From positions 2,852,001-2,916,000 of the forward strand of contig NC_003279.8 of NCBI RefSeq assembly GCF_000002985.6: DNA of 64,000 bases, given 5' to 3'. Of this stretch, positions 1 through 12,063 are shown in pieces. A program made the position numbers and the translations under genes. Origin of the DNA: Caenorhabditis elegans. Lineage: Eukaryota; Nematoda; Chromadorea; Rhabditida; Rhabditidae. Position 1 is the first letter of the stretch. Each line of letters starts with the position of its first letter. Under the pieces are notes generated by a model, which searched no databases, had not been told where the DNA came from, and saw only the letters and a program-made list of their open reading frames with translations.

Positions 1-29
1 AAAAAACGAAAAATATCCATTTTAAAAAA

Positions 30-1370
30 TTAGATAAATGAATCAACACGTCCCTGAATGTAGGGACGAATGTGCGGAAGAGACTCAAAAGTCTGGCAAA
101 AAGTTCGGAGCCTCTCGAAATGAGCCAGATAGAAGCTATCGTAGCACTGCTGACACCGAGTTAGAAACTCGACGACAGCGATGTCAGCCCATGAATATCG
201 ATCTCCAATCATGAACTTTTGCTCGCCGAGCAACTCTTCATATTCTCTGAGCAATGGGAAGAGTGACTCCTCTTTGAATACATTCCAGCATTCTTTCTGA
301 AAAGGAAGTATTGAATTTTATGAGGCTATCTACCTGCCTGACTACCGCCTATTTCCATGCGCAGTAGGCACATGTGTAGACATAGGCAGGCATTATCGCG
401 CCTCCCTTCAAACTACCTACTAGGTACTAGGTAGTTCGAAAGGAGACGCGATAATGCCTGCCTATACCTACACACGTTCCTACTGCACATGGAAATAGGC
501 GGCAGGCAGGCAGGTGGATAGCTTCAAGGTAGTGCCTACCCTCGCGTCATAGTTCTTCGTCAGTGTTGCTCTCAAAATTGGGTTCATCGCTGTGTTGAGC
601 TCCTCGAGTTTTTGAATCACTTTATCAACTTCTTCCTGATCCCCACTTGAGCTTCCGTACAGACCTGAATTTTTTTTTCAAAATTTGGCTTTCAAAAATG
701 AAACGATATTAATCTCAACTTTTTGGAAAATATTAAAATTGAAAAAATGTGCAAGTTATTGTAAGCTCAAGTGTTTGCACATTTTCAAAACTACAGTAAC
801 CGAGTGAGATATGGCACGCCCACAAAACCGTGCCACACTATTTTGCAATCTGCGCACGGTTTTGAAATATATTTTTGCGAGGGCACCATTTTATGGGCGT
901 GACCAAAACCAAAATTCGGGGTTTTTCGTGTTGCAAAAAATGCGATTTTGCGAAGGCACGGTTTTGTGGGCGTTTTTGAAACGACTTTTAAAAAATCTAC
1001 GAAATTTCTTTTGAAATCTCAAAAAAACACGTGAATTCAGGCTGTCCCGACGCCCCACTGCACATTTGTTTGTGACGTCACAGCTCATTTCGAATAACTT
1101 TCGTGTGCAGTGATGTAACTACCTGACACCACGTGTAAAAAAGCAGTAGTCACTAACCATATTGAAGAGCGATATGTCTGCAAATATCGATAACTCCAAT
1201 AATAGTCCGTGTATCATTAATCTTCATCACTGGGAGTTTTGTGTCATCATTGAAACCTGCTGCAAAGAAAAAAAAGATTTTATTGGTTTTTGTGACCAAT
1301 TCCTGCGATTTTACCCATTTTTCGTTTGGCTTTCCACTGGGCAAGTGTCAATCGGGTGTCCGTGAACTTT
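30..1370 (-). CDS. Sigma-class glutathione S-transferase, N-terminal exon not found
   Basis: Four minus-strand exons join in frame: 1370-1315, 1259-1158, 664-540 and 296-30 (stop at 32-30). The first two give the thioredoxin-fold half, with KFTDTRLTLAQWK followed by DDTKLPVMKINDTRTI, the usual LPV (cis-Pro) glutathione-binding segment. The last two give the helical C-terminal domain, including FMIGDRYSWADIAVVEF, the conserved N-capping box region of GSTs. Such enzymes conjugate glutathione to electrophiles in the cytosol. The roughly 25 residues that should precede KFTDTR (beta-1, the catalytic Tyr and the RG..E region) were not found between 1371 and 2050 in any frame, so the copy may be truncated or its first exon unusual. 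The intron 297-539 holds a palindrome. The gene lies just downstream of the arginine kinase on the same strand and could share its transcript. It may be the W10C8.4 locus (from memory). Confidence 0.75.
321..531. repeat. Palindromic repeat with GCCTGCCTA motifs inside the GST intron
   Basis: The left arm (about 327-425) and right arm (about 430-522) are near-perfect reverse complements centred on a TACTAGGTACTAGGTAG core. The motif GCAGGCAGGC recurs at 15300-15400, 51660-51750 and 63300-63560, so this is a dispersed family in the window. Confidence 0.7.
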
Positions 1371-2050
1371 CTGTGTGTGAATACCAATCTAGGAATGATT
1401 CAAGATATATATATATATAGGCTGTGAAAGACATGGTTCATCGATCTTTTACAGTTTTGTAATTACAGTACTCTTTAAAATGGCACGTATTTTTACATTC
1501 AAGAAAAATGTACCGGGCTTTTTTGGAGCTTTAATTTTTAGAGGAATAATCGTAATTTTTAACATTCATAGAACTCTTTTGTTCCGTCAAGAAAATTATC
1601 TTGACATAACTTTTAAGAAAACGAAAAATTGTAATGTTAAAATACAACCACGATTTACTGAACATTCTCGAAAAGTCGCTGCGAGACCCAAAATCTTCTA
1701 GAGCCCAATATCCCAAAACTCTTACAGTAACCGAATAGTCTCAGCTCGTCCTCGTCCAGGCAGGGAAATCAGTTCCAATTTCGTAGGCGCCGACATTTAC
1801 AGTAGTTTTACAGCAGCGAAAATATAAAAAGCAATGTAGTGAAGCTTCTGGTAAAAATAGAGAGTATGACAGTCCGCTAAGCGGCGCCCCATTGAGCAAA
1901 CATGATGGCTCAAGTGGGTAACAAAAGAGTAAAAGTAGGTGATAGAGTGAGAGAAAGAAAAGAAACATAGAAATCATTCTACTACCATTTATTTAAATAG
2001 TTAATAGAGAAATAAAATATGACTAAACGAGTTTTTCTTCTTCTTCCAGT
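1371..2050. other. Spacer between arginine kinase and GST
   Basis: About 680 bp that should hold the 3'UTR of the arginine kinase and the missing GST first exon. A minus-strand AATAAA (TTTATT on plus at about 1987) fits the kinase poly(A) site. No exon with GST N-terminal features is visible. A short (TA)n tract sits near 1405-1420. Confidence 0.5.
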
Positions 2051-3670
2051 TTACTTCTGCTTCTCCTCCATTTCAATTAGCTTCTTCACTCCGTCGTACA
2101 TTTGTTTCACAGCTTGATATTCCGAGAGTCCGAGGCGAGCCTGAGAAGTTGGAAATGTTGATTTTTCAACAAAAAACGTGGTTTATTTACCTTGTTAGAA
2201 ATGTCATAGACTCCTCCAACAGATTCCGAGTGTTCTCCGTGGATTCCGCGCACTTGGAGATTGAGCTTCTCGCAAATCTCGATGAAGTCCTTGCGGGCGG
2301 CGAGCTTTGGAAGAGCAATGTGGACGGATGCACGAACTGTTGATCCGAGGTTTGTTGGGCAGAATGTCAGCCATCCGAGACGGTCATCACGGGAGAATGG
2401 AACCTGGAAAACATAATATGTTGAGTTTCGGAGCCTTATTAGAAAATCAACCTGCTTCTCAATTCCGCGAACTCCCTTGATAAGTCTGTCAAGCACAGCT
2501 CCGACATCAGACCCTTCTTGCATTGAAATGATTCTCATATGATCTTCCTCGTTCACCCAAATCAGGAAAGTCTTGTCGTTATTGTGGAAGATACCACGTC
2601 CCTTTGGCCAGAAGTTGCAGGCATTTGCGTATTGAAGATGTCTATCTCCCTCCTTGAACAGGAAATGATCAGCAATCAGCTGCTTCTGAGTATCCTTGCC
2701 CATACCATCCAATGGATAGTACTTGCCCTTGAGTTCCTTGTCCGAATATTCAGAGAACGCCTTCTTCACCTTTCCTTCCATCTCAAGATAGTTGTCCTGA
2801 GTGAGACATGGATTGAATGGATATCCCTTCAAAGAACGTCCACATCGGATTCTCGTCGACTTGATGTACTTTCCTTTTGGATCCAATGGTGGGAATTCCT
2901 TAGTCTTTCCCTCTCCAAGATCAACTGGTGGTTGCTTCTGCTTTGGACTGAATCCGTGATAATCCTCAATGATCTTGTCGAACAATGGAGCGAACAAAGT
3001 GTAAGCTTCAGCGTCCGGAGCGTAGACTCCAACTCCGGCGTCCAAATTATAGACACCTGACCGGATGCAGTCGTAAAGGGTTGCTCCGAGCTTTGTACGC
3101 TTAGTCTTGAGCTTCTCGACGACGTCCTTGGTCAGATGCTTCTTGAGCAGCGACTTGCACTTGGCTCCTTCTGGACCATTGAGCTTGGCGTAGGCCTCCT
3201 CGATCTTCTTGATCGTGGCAGCGTCGACTTCGGATTTGGCTTGAAGTTGCTGGAAAAAGTATATTTAGAGATTTGTAACATTGTTTCTGAGAACTGCGTT
3301 CCCGGAATATTTTCTTTCATATCTTGATGACAGAGTTTCAACACGGCTACGACCGCGACGCGGCTGCTTGCGGAGCGGCTCAAACAAAAAATAATTCATC
3401 AATTTCAGAATGCTGGAAAATCAAGCGCTCTGGGCAAGAATAGCTTTGTTGTTTGAGCCGCTGCTGGTCATGGCCGCGGACTAGGTTCCGCTGAACCTCT
3501 GCCATTTCAAAAAATGCACGGACTCTGAGAGCCCGTGAGGAAATATTTCTGAAAATTGCCTGTTGAATTACCTGTGGAGTGAGAGTGTAGACAGCGGATC
3601 CGGCTCCAAGGGCAGCGAGCACTCCAGCGACATACCGCGAGTTTGTTGAACGGAGAAATTGCGATGCCAT
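2051..3670 (-). CDS. Arginine kinase with a mitochondrial-type N-terminus
   Basis: Phosphagen kinase (ATP + arginine to ADP + phosphoarginine), an energy buffer. The minus-strand exons are 3670-3572, 3249-2452, 2403-2191 and 2140-2051, giving about 399 residues. Exon 2 carries the N-terminal domain, including [16 protein letters not shown] (the guanidino-specificity region). Later exons carry the catalytic cysteine motif TFCPTNLGS and [11 protein letters not shown], ending [19 protein letters not shown]. Exon 1 adds 33 residues with an Arg-containing start and a hydrophobic Ala/Gly-rich stretch ([18 protein letters not shown]), like the leader of mitochondrial creatine kinases. This suggests an intermembrane-space or membrane-anchored isoform. 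The start is the first ATG of this open exon. The intron 3250-3571 contains a short inverted repeat. Probably the W10C8.5 locus (from memory). Confidence 0.92.
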
Positions 3671-5035
3671 TACGACGAGTTGATTGAGAAGAGATCGAAT
3701 TGAATACGATAACTTCTTCGGTAATAATCAATCTGAGCTTTCTTTCATGACACGTTGACATTTGGAAAACACGTGGAAAGATTTAGAAATTAGATAAGAA
3801 AATTGTCACGTTTTTAAAAAAATGTTTTGGAAAGTTTTGTTCAAAATTTTTTTCTCAAGCTTTTGAATTTAAATACGTGAGAAGCTTGTTTTTATTTTTG
3901 CGCTGAATCGATGCACCCTATTTTGTGCGCAAAGATCAAAAGTTATTCTGGTGGGTCTCGCCACGATCTTTGGAGAATTGGTGGTAAACTTTCAGACTGT
4001 TCAGTGGCTTAGGCTTCGGCTTCGGCTAGGCCTAGACTATACTATTACCTACCTTACCTATCCTTAAACTTGCCTTTTTGGATAATTTCAAGGTCAGCAC
4101 AATGATAACGACGTGTCTAGACACTTGTTTCCTCGAAACCTTCCAAATCCCCAGGACAAAAGAAATGGTTAAACTTTCGATTTTTTATTGCATTTCAAAA
4201 ACTAGAACCTATTCAAAAACAGACAAAAAGTAAAAGAACAAAAAGACAAATTGTATGCCATCTATGACGTCATAACTTTCAAAAAATGCCAAAATTGATG
4301 GTGTTAGTGATAAATAATAATAATATTCCCAAATAAAAGTATTTTCCAAAGCTCCACGGAGCCGTCAACAAAAAAATGAATAAGAAAAACGAGCGTTCTC
4401 CTCTTCCTGCTCCGAACCGCCCATCTTTTTCTTTTTTTTCACATTCACTTTCTGACGGGATAATAATTTGTGTGGCTGGTAGGAAGAACGTGCAAATTGA
4501 AAAAATCATAAGCCTGGGGAAACTGTTTGTCTTTCCAAAGTTGCAACCAAACAAAATGAAACAAAACAAACGAGAAGGAAATCGAGAATTTGAGAGAGAG
4601 CGAGAAATTTGCGCGTCAAATGTGCTGTATTGACTCCGCCCATCTAGAATCTGGAAACACCGACGGGCGAAATTTAAATGGTTACTTCAAAATTCTGCAA
4701 CTGGAATTTCGAAACACCACAAAAGAATAAAAAATACAACATTTTATTAAGTTTGAAAAACCTATGCTGTTGGCGAATTTTCAACTAATTTGAATTACCG
4801 CGCTTTTGTATTCAAGCTCCACCCATAGAACCGTGTTGCACTCTTCCTTTTTTTCAATTTTCGACTGAAATTTTTATTTTTCGTGTCCTTTTTTCAAATT
4901 TTAATCAAGAAAAAGGTCAGAAATGTTCAAAAATCGCAAGCAAATCCCTGCGCAAGGATGACACGCAAATTCGTGAAGCGTTCCAAAAATATTTTTCGTA
5001 TTTCAAACGTACAAAAAAAATTTTTTTTTAATTGC

Positions 5036-5600
5036 CAAATAATTGGCAATTACTAACTTCCAAAGCAAGAGTTAAAAATGGCTAAAAATTGCCAAAAAAC
5101 TGCTAAAAAAAAGCTAAAAATTGCAAAAAGTTGCCAAAAAATGCCAAAATTTGCCAAAAATTGCCTAAAAATTGTTTAAAAATTGCCGAAAATTGCTTTA
5201 AAATTTTCAAAAAAATTGGCAATTGCCAATTGCCAAAGCAAGAATTAAAAATTTGCTCAAAAAATTGCCAATTTCCGAAAGTTTCCAAAGCAAGAAAGAG
5301 TTAAAAAAAATGGCCAAAATTATCAAAACGTTGCCAACTGCAATTTCCCAAACTTGGCAAAAAAATGTCTAAAAATTTCTAAAAATTGCCAAAAAATAAG
5401 CCAAAAAAATTGCCAAAAAATTGTCAAAAAAATTGCCAAAGAAATTGCCGAAAAAATATTGTCAATTGCAAATTGCCAAAATTGTCAAAAAACTGCCAAA
5501 CATAACCCAAAAAATTGCCAAAAAAAATTGCCAAAATTGTCAAAAAATTGCCGAAACAATGCCAAAAAAATTGCCAATCGAGAAATAAAAATTCCCATCT
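5036..5600. repeat. Degenerate TTGCCAAAAA tandem repeat
   Basis: Dozens of copies of the 8-12 bp unit TTGCCAAAAA with varying A-run length. The open frames it makes (rich in Asn, Lys and Gln, or Phe on the other strand) are by-products of the repeat. Confidence 0.85.
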
Positions 5601-6080
5601 TTTTCCGCTGAAAATCAGCCTAAAACTAAAATAAAATCAAGAAATCACTCCAAGCCAAACCAAAGAACAAATACCAAGAACGTGACATAATCGAAGAGAA
5701 TGGAAAAATGCAAAAATGACGTTCAAAGTGACCGCCCGTGGCCCTTTTTCCGTTATCAAATGCCCTCCCCGTCGTCAGGGCCGCCCTTCTTCTTCGTTTT
5801 CCTGTTACACACACACAAAACACAAACAACTGAACATTTTGTGTTCGCCTCCGTCTCTCACTCGTGGAAAATGACCGCCCGTTTGATGAAAAATCAACAA
5901 TTTTTTGTAATTTTGAATTAAATTTTGTTCGATTAAGTGGGGAATTAGCATTTAAAACTGCTTTTATTGTGAAAAACACAGGGAAGAAATTACCAATTAA
6001 TTACACAAAAATTGAGAATTGTTCGACTTTTCATTTTGATTTTAATTGCACCCAATTTTCAAAAAAAACCAGTGAAACAG

Positions 6081-6130
6081 GCTTAAGCGTAAGCCTAAGC
6101 CTGCCTAAGCCTAAGCCTAACCCCTTGCCT
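6081..6130. repeat. Interstitial telomere-type GCCTAA repeats
   Basis: Several adjacent AAGCCT/GCCTAA units, the complement of the nematode telomere unit TTAGGC, with imperfect copies at both ends. A short related tract is at about 4010-4035. Confidence 0.75.
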
Positions 6131-6154
6131 ACCTAAATACCTAACTTAAACAAA

Positions 6155-6440
6155 TTAGCAAATTGCCGGAATTGAAAATTTCCGGTAAATCGGCAATCCG
6201 GCAAATTGCGAAAAATGAAAATTTCCGGCAAATCGGCAATCCGGCCAATTGCAAAAAATGAAAATTCCCGGCAAATCGGCAAACCGGCAAATTGCGAAAA
6301 ATGAAAATTTCCGGCAAATCGGCAATTCGGCCAATTGCAAAAAATGAAAATTCCCGGCAAATCGGCAAACCGGCAATTTGCGGGTATTTAATATTTCCGG
6401 CACACCGGTAAACCGGCAAGTTGCCGATTTGCCGAATTTT
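6155..6440. repeat. CCGGCAAAT-family minisatellite, array 1
   Basis: Repeats built of CCGGCAAATCGGCAA and GAAAATTTCC blocks. Two longer units of about 125 bp repeat almost exactly (6176-6300 and 6301-6400). Same family as six other arrays in the window. Confidence 0.85.
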
Positions 6441-6616
6441 TTGAAAGTCTGAAAAATATTTGCTCATTGTCTGTAGTTTGAATTCAGTCCCGGAGATTCT
6501 GAAATTTTGAAAAAAAAATTTTTAAAAACAAAAAAATTTATCAAAAATTTACAGTTTAATTTACAACATTAATAGACATCAAGTTTTTTAAAAATAAATT
6601 TCTTTATTAAAAATCG

Positions 6617-7838
6617 TTAAATTCGGCGAGAGAGCTCCGCACGTACTTCATGTTCTCTTCCACGAATGAAGCAATACCACGTGGCGTGACAGTATGCCGG
6701 AATGATTAGGAAGATGTAGAGAAGAATATTGAGGCATACTTGGCTTGTACATCCACGCGATTTGAAGAATACCGCCAGAGGCTGCAAAATTATTGATTGG
6801 AAATTATTTTCTAGTCCGAATATGACGTCACTTCTCTTCCTGTGAGCGTTGTGTACGCGGCCGTGGAGATTTCTAGGCCATCTGTGACGTCATAGAAGTT
6901 TTCAGGTAAATTGTGATGTCATAACCAGGACTGTCGTTTTTGTTGTTTTTTTTTTATTTTTTGGGTTTTTTGGTTTTTTCGGACAAAAAAAGACAGAAAA
7001 AAATAGTTTTTCAAAAATGTTATGGTAACTGTTTTAAATTTTTTTTGTTTTTATGTGTTTTTTTGGAAGAAGGTACATATTGTGGTAACACAAAACCCTA
7101 AGAATGCGTATTGCACAACATATTTGACGCGCAAATATCTCGTAGCGAAAACTACAGTAATTCTTTAAGTAACCACTGTAGGTCAATTTTCGGGCTTGAT
7201 TTTTAAAATGTTTTCCTTCGTTTCCTCGTATTTAATTCTCATTTTTGCTTAATTTTAGTATTCCGTGGATAAACCGAGATCCCGTAAATCGACTTACAGT
7301 AGTCCTTTAAAGAATTACTGTAGTTTTCGTTATGAGATATTTTGCGCTTTCTTTTGTTTTCTAGGCCACGCGTGACGTCACCCAACTCTACTTAGAATCA
7401 CGGCCCGAGAAGTGGTGCCTGCACGCAATTTGTCTACCGTATACCTGAACGTTTGGGCACGTTTTTTCTCAAAAACGGATGGTCCAAGATTTTCGTGATG
7501 CATTTAAAAATGTCCGAAAATAAACTCTGAATTTTTTGGGCCAAAGCTTTTTTCCTTAAAACGCGCCCAAACCTGGCAAAACTCAAATTATCAGTAGAGC
7601 GCATTTGCATGAATGTACCACTTGCCGGGCCGTGAGCACCTAGACCGAGACATCCGTGACGCCACTTTTTGTTTAGTTACAGCGACCACGGAAAGTCCGC
7701 AGGGTTTTCTAGGCCACGCGTGACGTCATCCTACTCATAATGGCTTACCGGCAAGAAAATGAGCAAAATGACCATAATAAGACGGTCATTATCAGTTTCA
7801 ATATATCCAGTTTTAGTATCAACGTTGACAACAGTCAT
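6617..7838 (-). CDS. PMP3/UPF0057-family small membrane proteolipid
   Basis: Two minus-strand exons, 7838-7749 (30 codons) and 6781-6617, give an 84-residue protein. The family signature is intact: a first membrane helix ending in LIFLPPLAVFF, then KSRGCTSQVCLNILLYIFL and IIPAYCHATWYCF. This matches the two-helix PMP3 pattern of PPLAV, a Cys-containing loop, and a second helix ending GxxHAxxxxF. Members are hydrophobic plasma-membrane proteins linked to ion homeostasis and salt tolerance in yeast and plants; the nematode role is unknown. The splice junction falls between the two prolines of LPPLAV. The intron is unusually long (about 970 bp) for so small a gene and contains repeats. A minus-strand AATAAA lies just after the stop. 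The start is the only ATG before the first helix. Confidence 0.85.
7090..7350. repeat. Inverted repeat in the PMP3 intron
   Basis: Left arm about 7120-7180 (ATATCTCGTAGCGAAAACTA then CAGTAAT) and right arm about 7290-7345 are reverse complements. The same sequence forms the arms of the 860-bp palindrome at 16025-16887. Confidence 0.65.
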
Positions 7839-8404
7839 GGTTTCAATCAAAAATGCCGAATGCTCAGGGAGAGCTGGGCACACTTTTAATATCCGCCGTC
7901 GTCGCCAATATTTACCTTTGCGGTCTGATGACTTACTTTGGCTCCGCCCGTGTTCTACCCCGGTCTATTTTCAATTTTGACTTGGCTCCCTGTGTGTTTG
8001 CCGAGTTCAAAATGTCTTATTACAAGTTGTTTGTTTTCTTTGTATTTTTGTGTGACACATTGTTGTTTCGTTGGAAGTTGTTGAAGATTACAAAAGTTGG
8101 TGCGAAAAAATTGGAGCAGTTTTTTGAAAAATATTTATGGTTTTTGATGTTCTGCCGATCGTTAAGAGGTCAGGGATCAAAGCGTTGGGTCCCGCCACGA
8201 TTTTAAAGGTGCATACAATCTTGGGGAGCGGGAGATTGGAGTGTCGTTGTTTCGCAGCGAAAATCCCATGATTTTTTTTTCGAAATACTGATATGGCCTC
8301 GTGCCGATTTACGCAGCTCGTTTACTCTGGGTGGAGAGAAAAAGTGTTTTTTGGGATTTTTTTCCGGTTTTTAAAATTAATTTTTAACTTGCATCTTTTG
8401 AAAA

Positions 8405-8985
8405 TTGAAAATTTCCGGCACATCAGCAAACTGGCGAATTGCCGGACTTGAAAAATTCCGGCAAATAGGGAAATCGCCAAATTGAAAATTTCCGACAAAT
8501 CGGCAAAGTGCCGGAATTCAAATTTTCCGGCAAATCGGCAAATGGCTGGAATGGAAATTTCTGGCAAATCGGCAAATTGCCGGAATTGAGAATTTCCGGC
8601 AAATCGGCAAATTGTCAGAATTGAAAATTCCGGCAAATCGGCAAATAGCCAGAATTGAAAATTTCCGGCAAACCGGCAAATTTCTGGAATCGAAAATTTC
8701 CGGCCAATCGGCAAATCGGCAAATTGTCGAAATTGAAATTTCCGGCAAATCGGCAAACCGGAAATTTGCCGGAATTCAAAATTTCCGGCAAACCGGCAAA
8801 TTGCCGGAATTGAGAAATTCCGGCAAATAAGCAAACCGGCAAATTGCCTATTTGCCCAATATGCCAGAAAATCGGAAAATTGTTGGAATTGAACTTTGCG
8901 GAAATTCGGCAAACCGGCAAATTGCAAAAAATGAAAATTTCCGGCAAATCGGAATACCGATAATTTGGCGATCCAGAACCAAGAA
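8405..8985. repeat. CCGGCAAAT-family minisatellite, array 2
   Basis: About 580 bp of degenerate units made of CCGGCAAATCGGCAAATTG and GAATTGAAAATTT. Open in several frames on both strands because the unit is free of stops. Confidence 0.85.
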
Positions 8986-11429
8986 TCTGTTATTACCAAA
9001 AAACTTCTCCTGGTGGAGTACACGGTGCTGCGTAAATCTACACTAATCCATTCTTCCACAAAATCAAACTTAATCGATTTTCTCAAAACTTTCCAAAACT
9101 CAAACTTTTCGTAACCTGAGCGTATAAATGTTGTAAATAACTGCCTTCTCTCTGAACTCTCCACAAATCAAACACTCTCTCGTCGGCTCCATCGAGTTGC
9201 AAAGTTCGAGAATGTCTGAGACGAAGAGATTTAGAGAGAAATAGTGAAGCGCCAGGTGCTGTCGTTGTTCCCTTCTTCCTCATAAACAAATCTTTGTGCT
9301 GGAGGGAGAAGAAAAGATTCTCTTGAATATTTCAGTATTTTAGGAGAAAAATTCGCCGAAAAATTTTTTTTTTGAGAAAATTGAACTCTAAAAAAATTTG
9401 CAGTACTTTAAAGTTTCGGGACGGCTTCTGTCAAGTACTTGAGATTCTTGACGACTTCGCACTTTTTCTCATTCTTTTTCCCTCAAGTACAACTTTTATG
9501 ACTATTCCCCCATTTTTTCTGTTGAGCTCTCTGCTAAATTGGTTTCTTCAGGCGAATTTCTTCAGTTTTTCTGGATTTTTTAATATTTTAATTCGATATT
9601 TGCTCGAAAATTTAGCAAAAACGAAGAAAATCACAAAAGAAATCCAAGTTTTGAGCAAAAATTAAATTAATTTTTTAAAGGGAGGTGCATTTATCCGCGA
9701 GAGTGGTTTCGACGCGAACAACGATTTGAAAACAAAAACTAGCTATGCGCCTTTAAGGTTACGGTATTGGTTTTTATTGATTTTTTATTAATTTTTTACA
9801 TTTTCCAGCGATATTTTAGCGATTTTCCGGGTTTTTCTTGTATTTCTCATTTCCACTAAATTTTGCAAAAGAAATCAAAATTCAAATCGATCAAATATCA
9901 TATGAAAACAGTTTGTTTTCGTTTTCGTCTCCGCGTGATTTGCTGCTGGTCTTGTTTTACTCTTTTCATCTCTAAATTCTCCGTTCCGTCAGTCATTTGA
10001 TTTGAAATTGATTCCTTTGATGCAGAAAATATATATTTATTCAGTAGAAAAATGATAATAATTTTTTAATTTTCCCTGGTCCCTCCAAAAAAAACCCAAA
10101 AAAAAACTTTCCCTCGTCATCCTGGCTTTCTGCAATTTTCTATGCATGACATATGACGAGCCGGACGTTTTTTGACACTTTTTCCCCATTTATTTAAGAA
10201 TTCATCGCTCGAAAATTCTTGCACTTTAGCTTTATCGATATGTTTTCCCCCGTTTTTCGTCAGAATATTGGAAATTATGCGATATATCCGCCCGGATATG
10301 CATATTAAACACGTCGATGGAATTATCAGAGCGTAAAAATGGGAAATGACTGGTTTTTGGCCGGTTTTAAATTGGATGCAAAAACTGAGAAAAACTGCAA
10401 AAATGGCGTCGTTTTTGGCCACCAAGGTGTCGATTTTTCGATTTTTAAGCGAAAGTCGAAAATCTGAAATTTTTCAGTATTTTTGTCTGAAAAATCGAAA
10501 AATTTTCGATTTTCCCCGAAAAAATTGCACACTTTTTTTAGTTTGAATTTTTCTGCCAAAAAAAATTGAAATTTCCCGAAAAAATCGAAAAATCTTCTAA
10601 GTTTTTCATGATTTTTTGGTGCAAAAATTCGATTTAAAGATAAATTATCGAATTTCCGCGAAATTTCAGAGTTTTGGCAGATTTCTTACGAGTTAGGCAG
10701 TTTTATGCACCGAAAAATGTCTGACAATGTGTGAAATAAGATTTTTTTTTAATTCAATCGAAAATTTTTTCGTTTTTTGATTTTTCGAGTTTTTTCAGGG
10801 AAAATTGAAAAAAAAATTCCAACAATTATTTTTCAGTTTTTTTTTTTTGAAAAAACTAAAGAGCTTGAATTTTTCTGCCAAAAAACATAATTTTCCCGAA
10901 AAAATTAAATTTTTTGATATTTTTTTTTCAATTTTACAACAAAAAAAATATAGAAAGGACCACATTATTTTTGAATTCCCGTTTTCTGGCTAAAATCATT
11001 GGTTTTCAGACATTTTTCCATTAAAAATATTGATTTAATGCTAAATTATCGATTTTCCTGGCAATTTCAGAGTTTTGGCAGATTAAAATATGTCTGAAAA
11101 TGTGAGAAATAAGATTTTCAAAAAAATTGAAAATAAGCCATAGAATGCAATTTTTTACCAAGTTTTTGTCTAAAAAGAAGAAAAATGTCCAAAATTATTG
11201 CCATTTTTCAAAAAATCAGAATTTTTTTGCGAAAAATCGAAAAAAAATGACTAAGAAACTGAAATTTAAAAAAATTTTAATTAAAAAATTTTAGTTTTTC
11301 GATTTTATAAGAAAATCATCCAGGAAATTCTAATTTTTTGTTGCAAAATTGGAAAAAAATTAATTTCTAAAAAATTTTTTTTCAAAAATTCTATAAATAT
11401 TTTAACAGTTATATTCGGAATCAGTGTAC

Positions 11430-11975
11430 ATTTTTTGATTTTTTTGGAAATGAAAATAATTAAAAACCGAAAAAAAAACACTCCAAAATCGATTTTTTTT
11501 TTCTCATTTTTTCGGTTTTTTGAGCCGAACTAAAAAAACGAAAAATTTGAATTTTTTATTTTTAGGTTTAAAAAAAACCGGCAGGCCTGCCTTACCTTCA
11601 CCTCCGCCTTTAAATATTATTCAAAATTTCCTAATTTCGAAAAATCGAATTTTTTTTTTCAAAAAATTGAAAAAAAAAACAAAAAACTGAAATTTAAAAA
11701 ATTAAATTTAATCAAAAAATTTTGTTTTTCGAATTTATTAAAAAATCGAAAAACCCACACCCTTGTGCCGGGAAACGCAAAAAATCAGATTTTTTTTGCA
11801 TTTTTGATTTTTTGGAAAAAAAAATAATTAAAAACCGAAAAAAAACTCCAAAATCGACTTTTTTTTATTTTTTTGGTTTTTTGAGCCCAACTTAAAAAAA
11901 CGAAAAATTGAAAATTTTTTTATTTTTAGGTTTTTTATAGAAAAACCGGCAGGCCTGCCTTACCTTCACCTCCAA
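11430..11975. repeat. Local direct duplication
   Basis: A block at about 11430-11610 recurs about 367 bp later at 11795-11975. Both copies end with the GC-richer string CCGGCAGGCCTGCCTTACC. Confidence 0.65.
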
Positions 11976-12008
11976 TTTTCCATTTTCCACCTCTTCCAGC
12001 CCCAGGCA

Positions 12009-12060
<52 letters not shown>
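12009..12060. repeat. (CT)n microsatellite
   Basis: About 25 uninterrupted CT dinucleotides directly before a GC-richer segment. Confidence 0.95.

Positions 12061-12063
<3 letters not shown>

Larger units (their letters stand above)
3671..6616. other. Intergenic region with promoter of arginine kinase and repeats
   Basis: No convincing exon on either strand. It holds the upstream region of the arginine kinase (3671-3900), AT-rich unique sequence, half of a CTCCGCCCAT-type palindrome near 4720-4870, the TTGCCAAAAA array (5036-5600), a GCCTAA tract (6081-6125) and a CCGGCAAAT array (6155-6440). Confidence 0.6.

Noticed and set aside
7853..8206. Plus-strand 117-codon frame with hydrophobic stretches (LLISAVVANIYLCGLMTYFG)
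   Set aside because: No ATG context, no splice or poly(A) support, overlaps dispersed repeat text (GGCTCCGCCC), and matches no family.
8322..9164. Long open frames (up to 280 codons) through the CCGGCAAAT arrays, also at 6141-6467, 34470-35220, 49465-50110, 50786-51630 and 62594-63039
   Set aside because: They exist because the repeat unit lacks stops. Peptides are [18 protein letters not shown] repeats in all frames and both strands, with no start context or splice logic.
9116..9192. Minus-strand candidate first exon MEPTRECLICGEFREKAVIY with donor GTTACG
   Set aside because: Looks like a start plus CxxC, but no downstream exon continues it and the next 600 bp is minisatellite. It could be 5'UTR of the PMP3-type gene.
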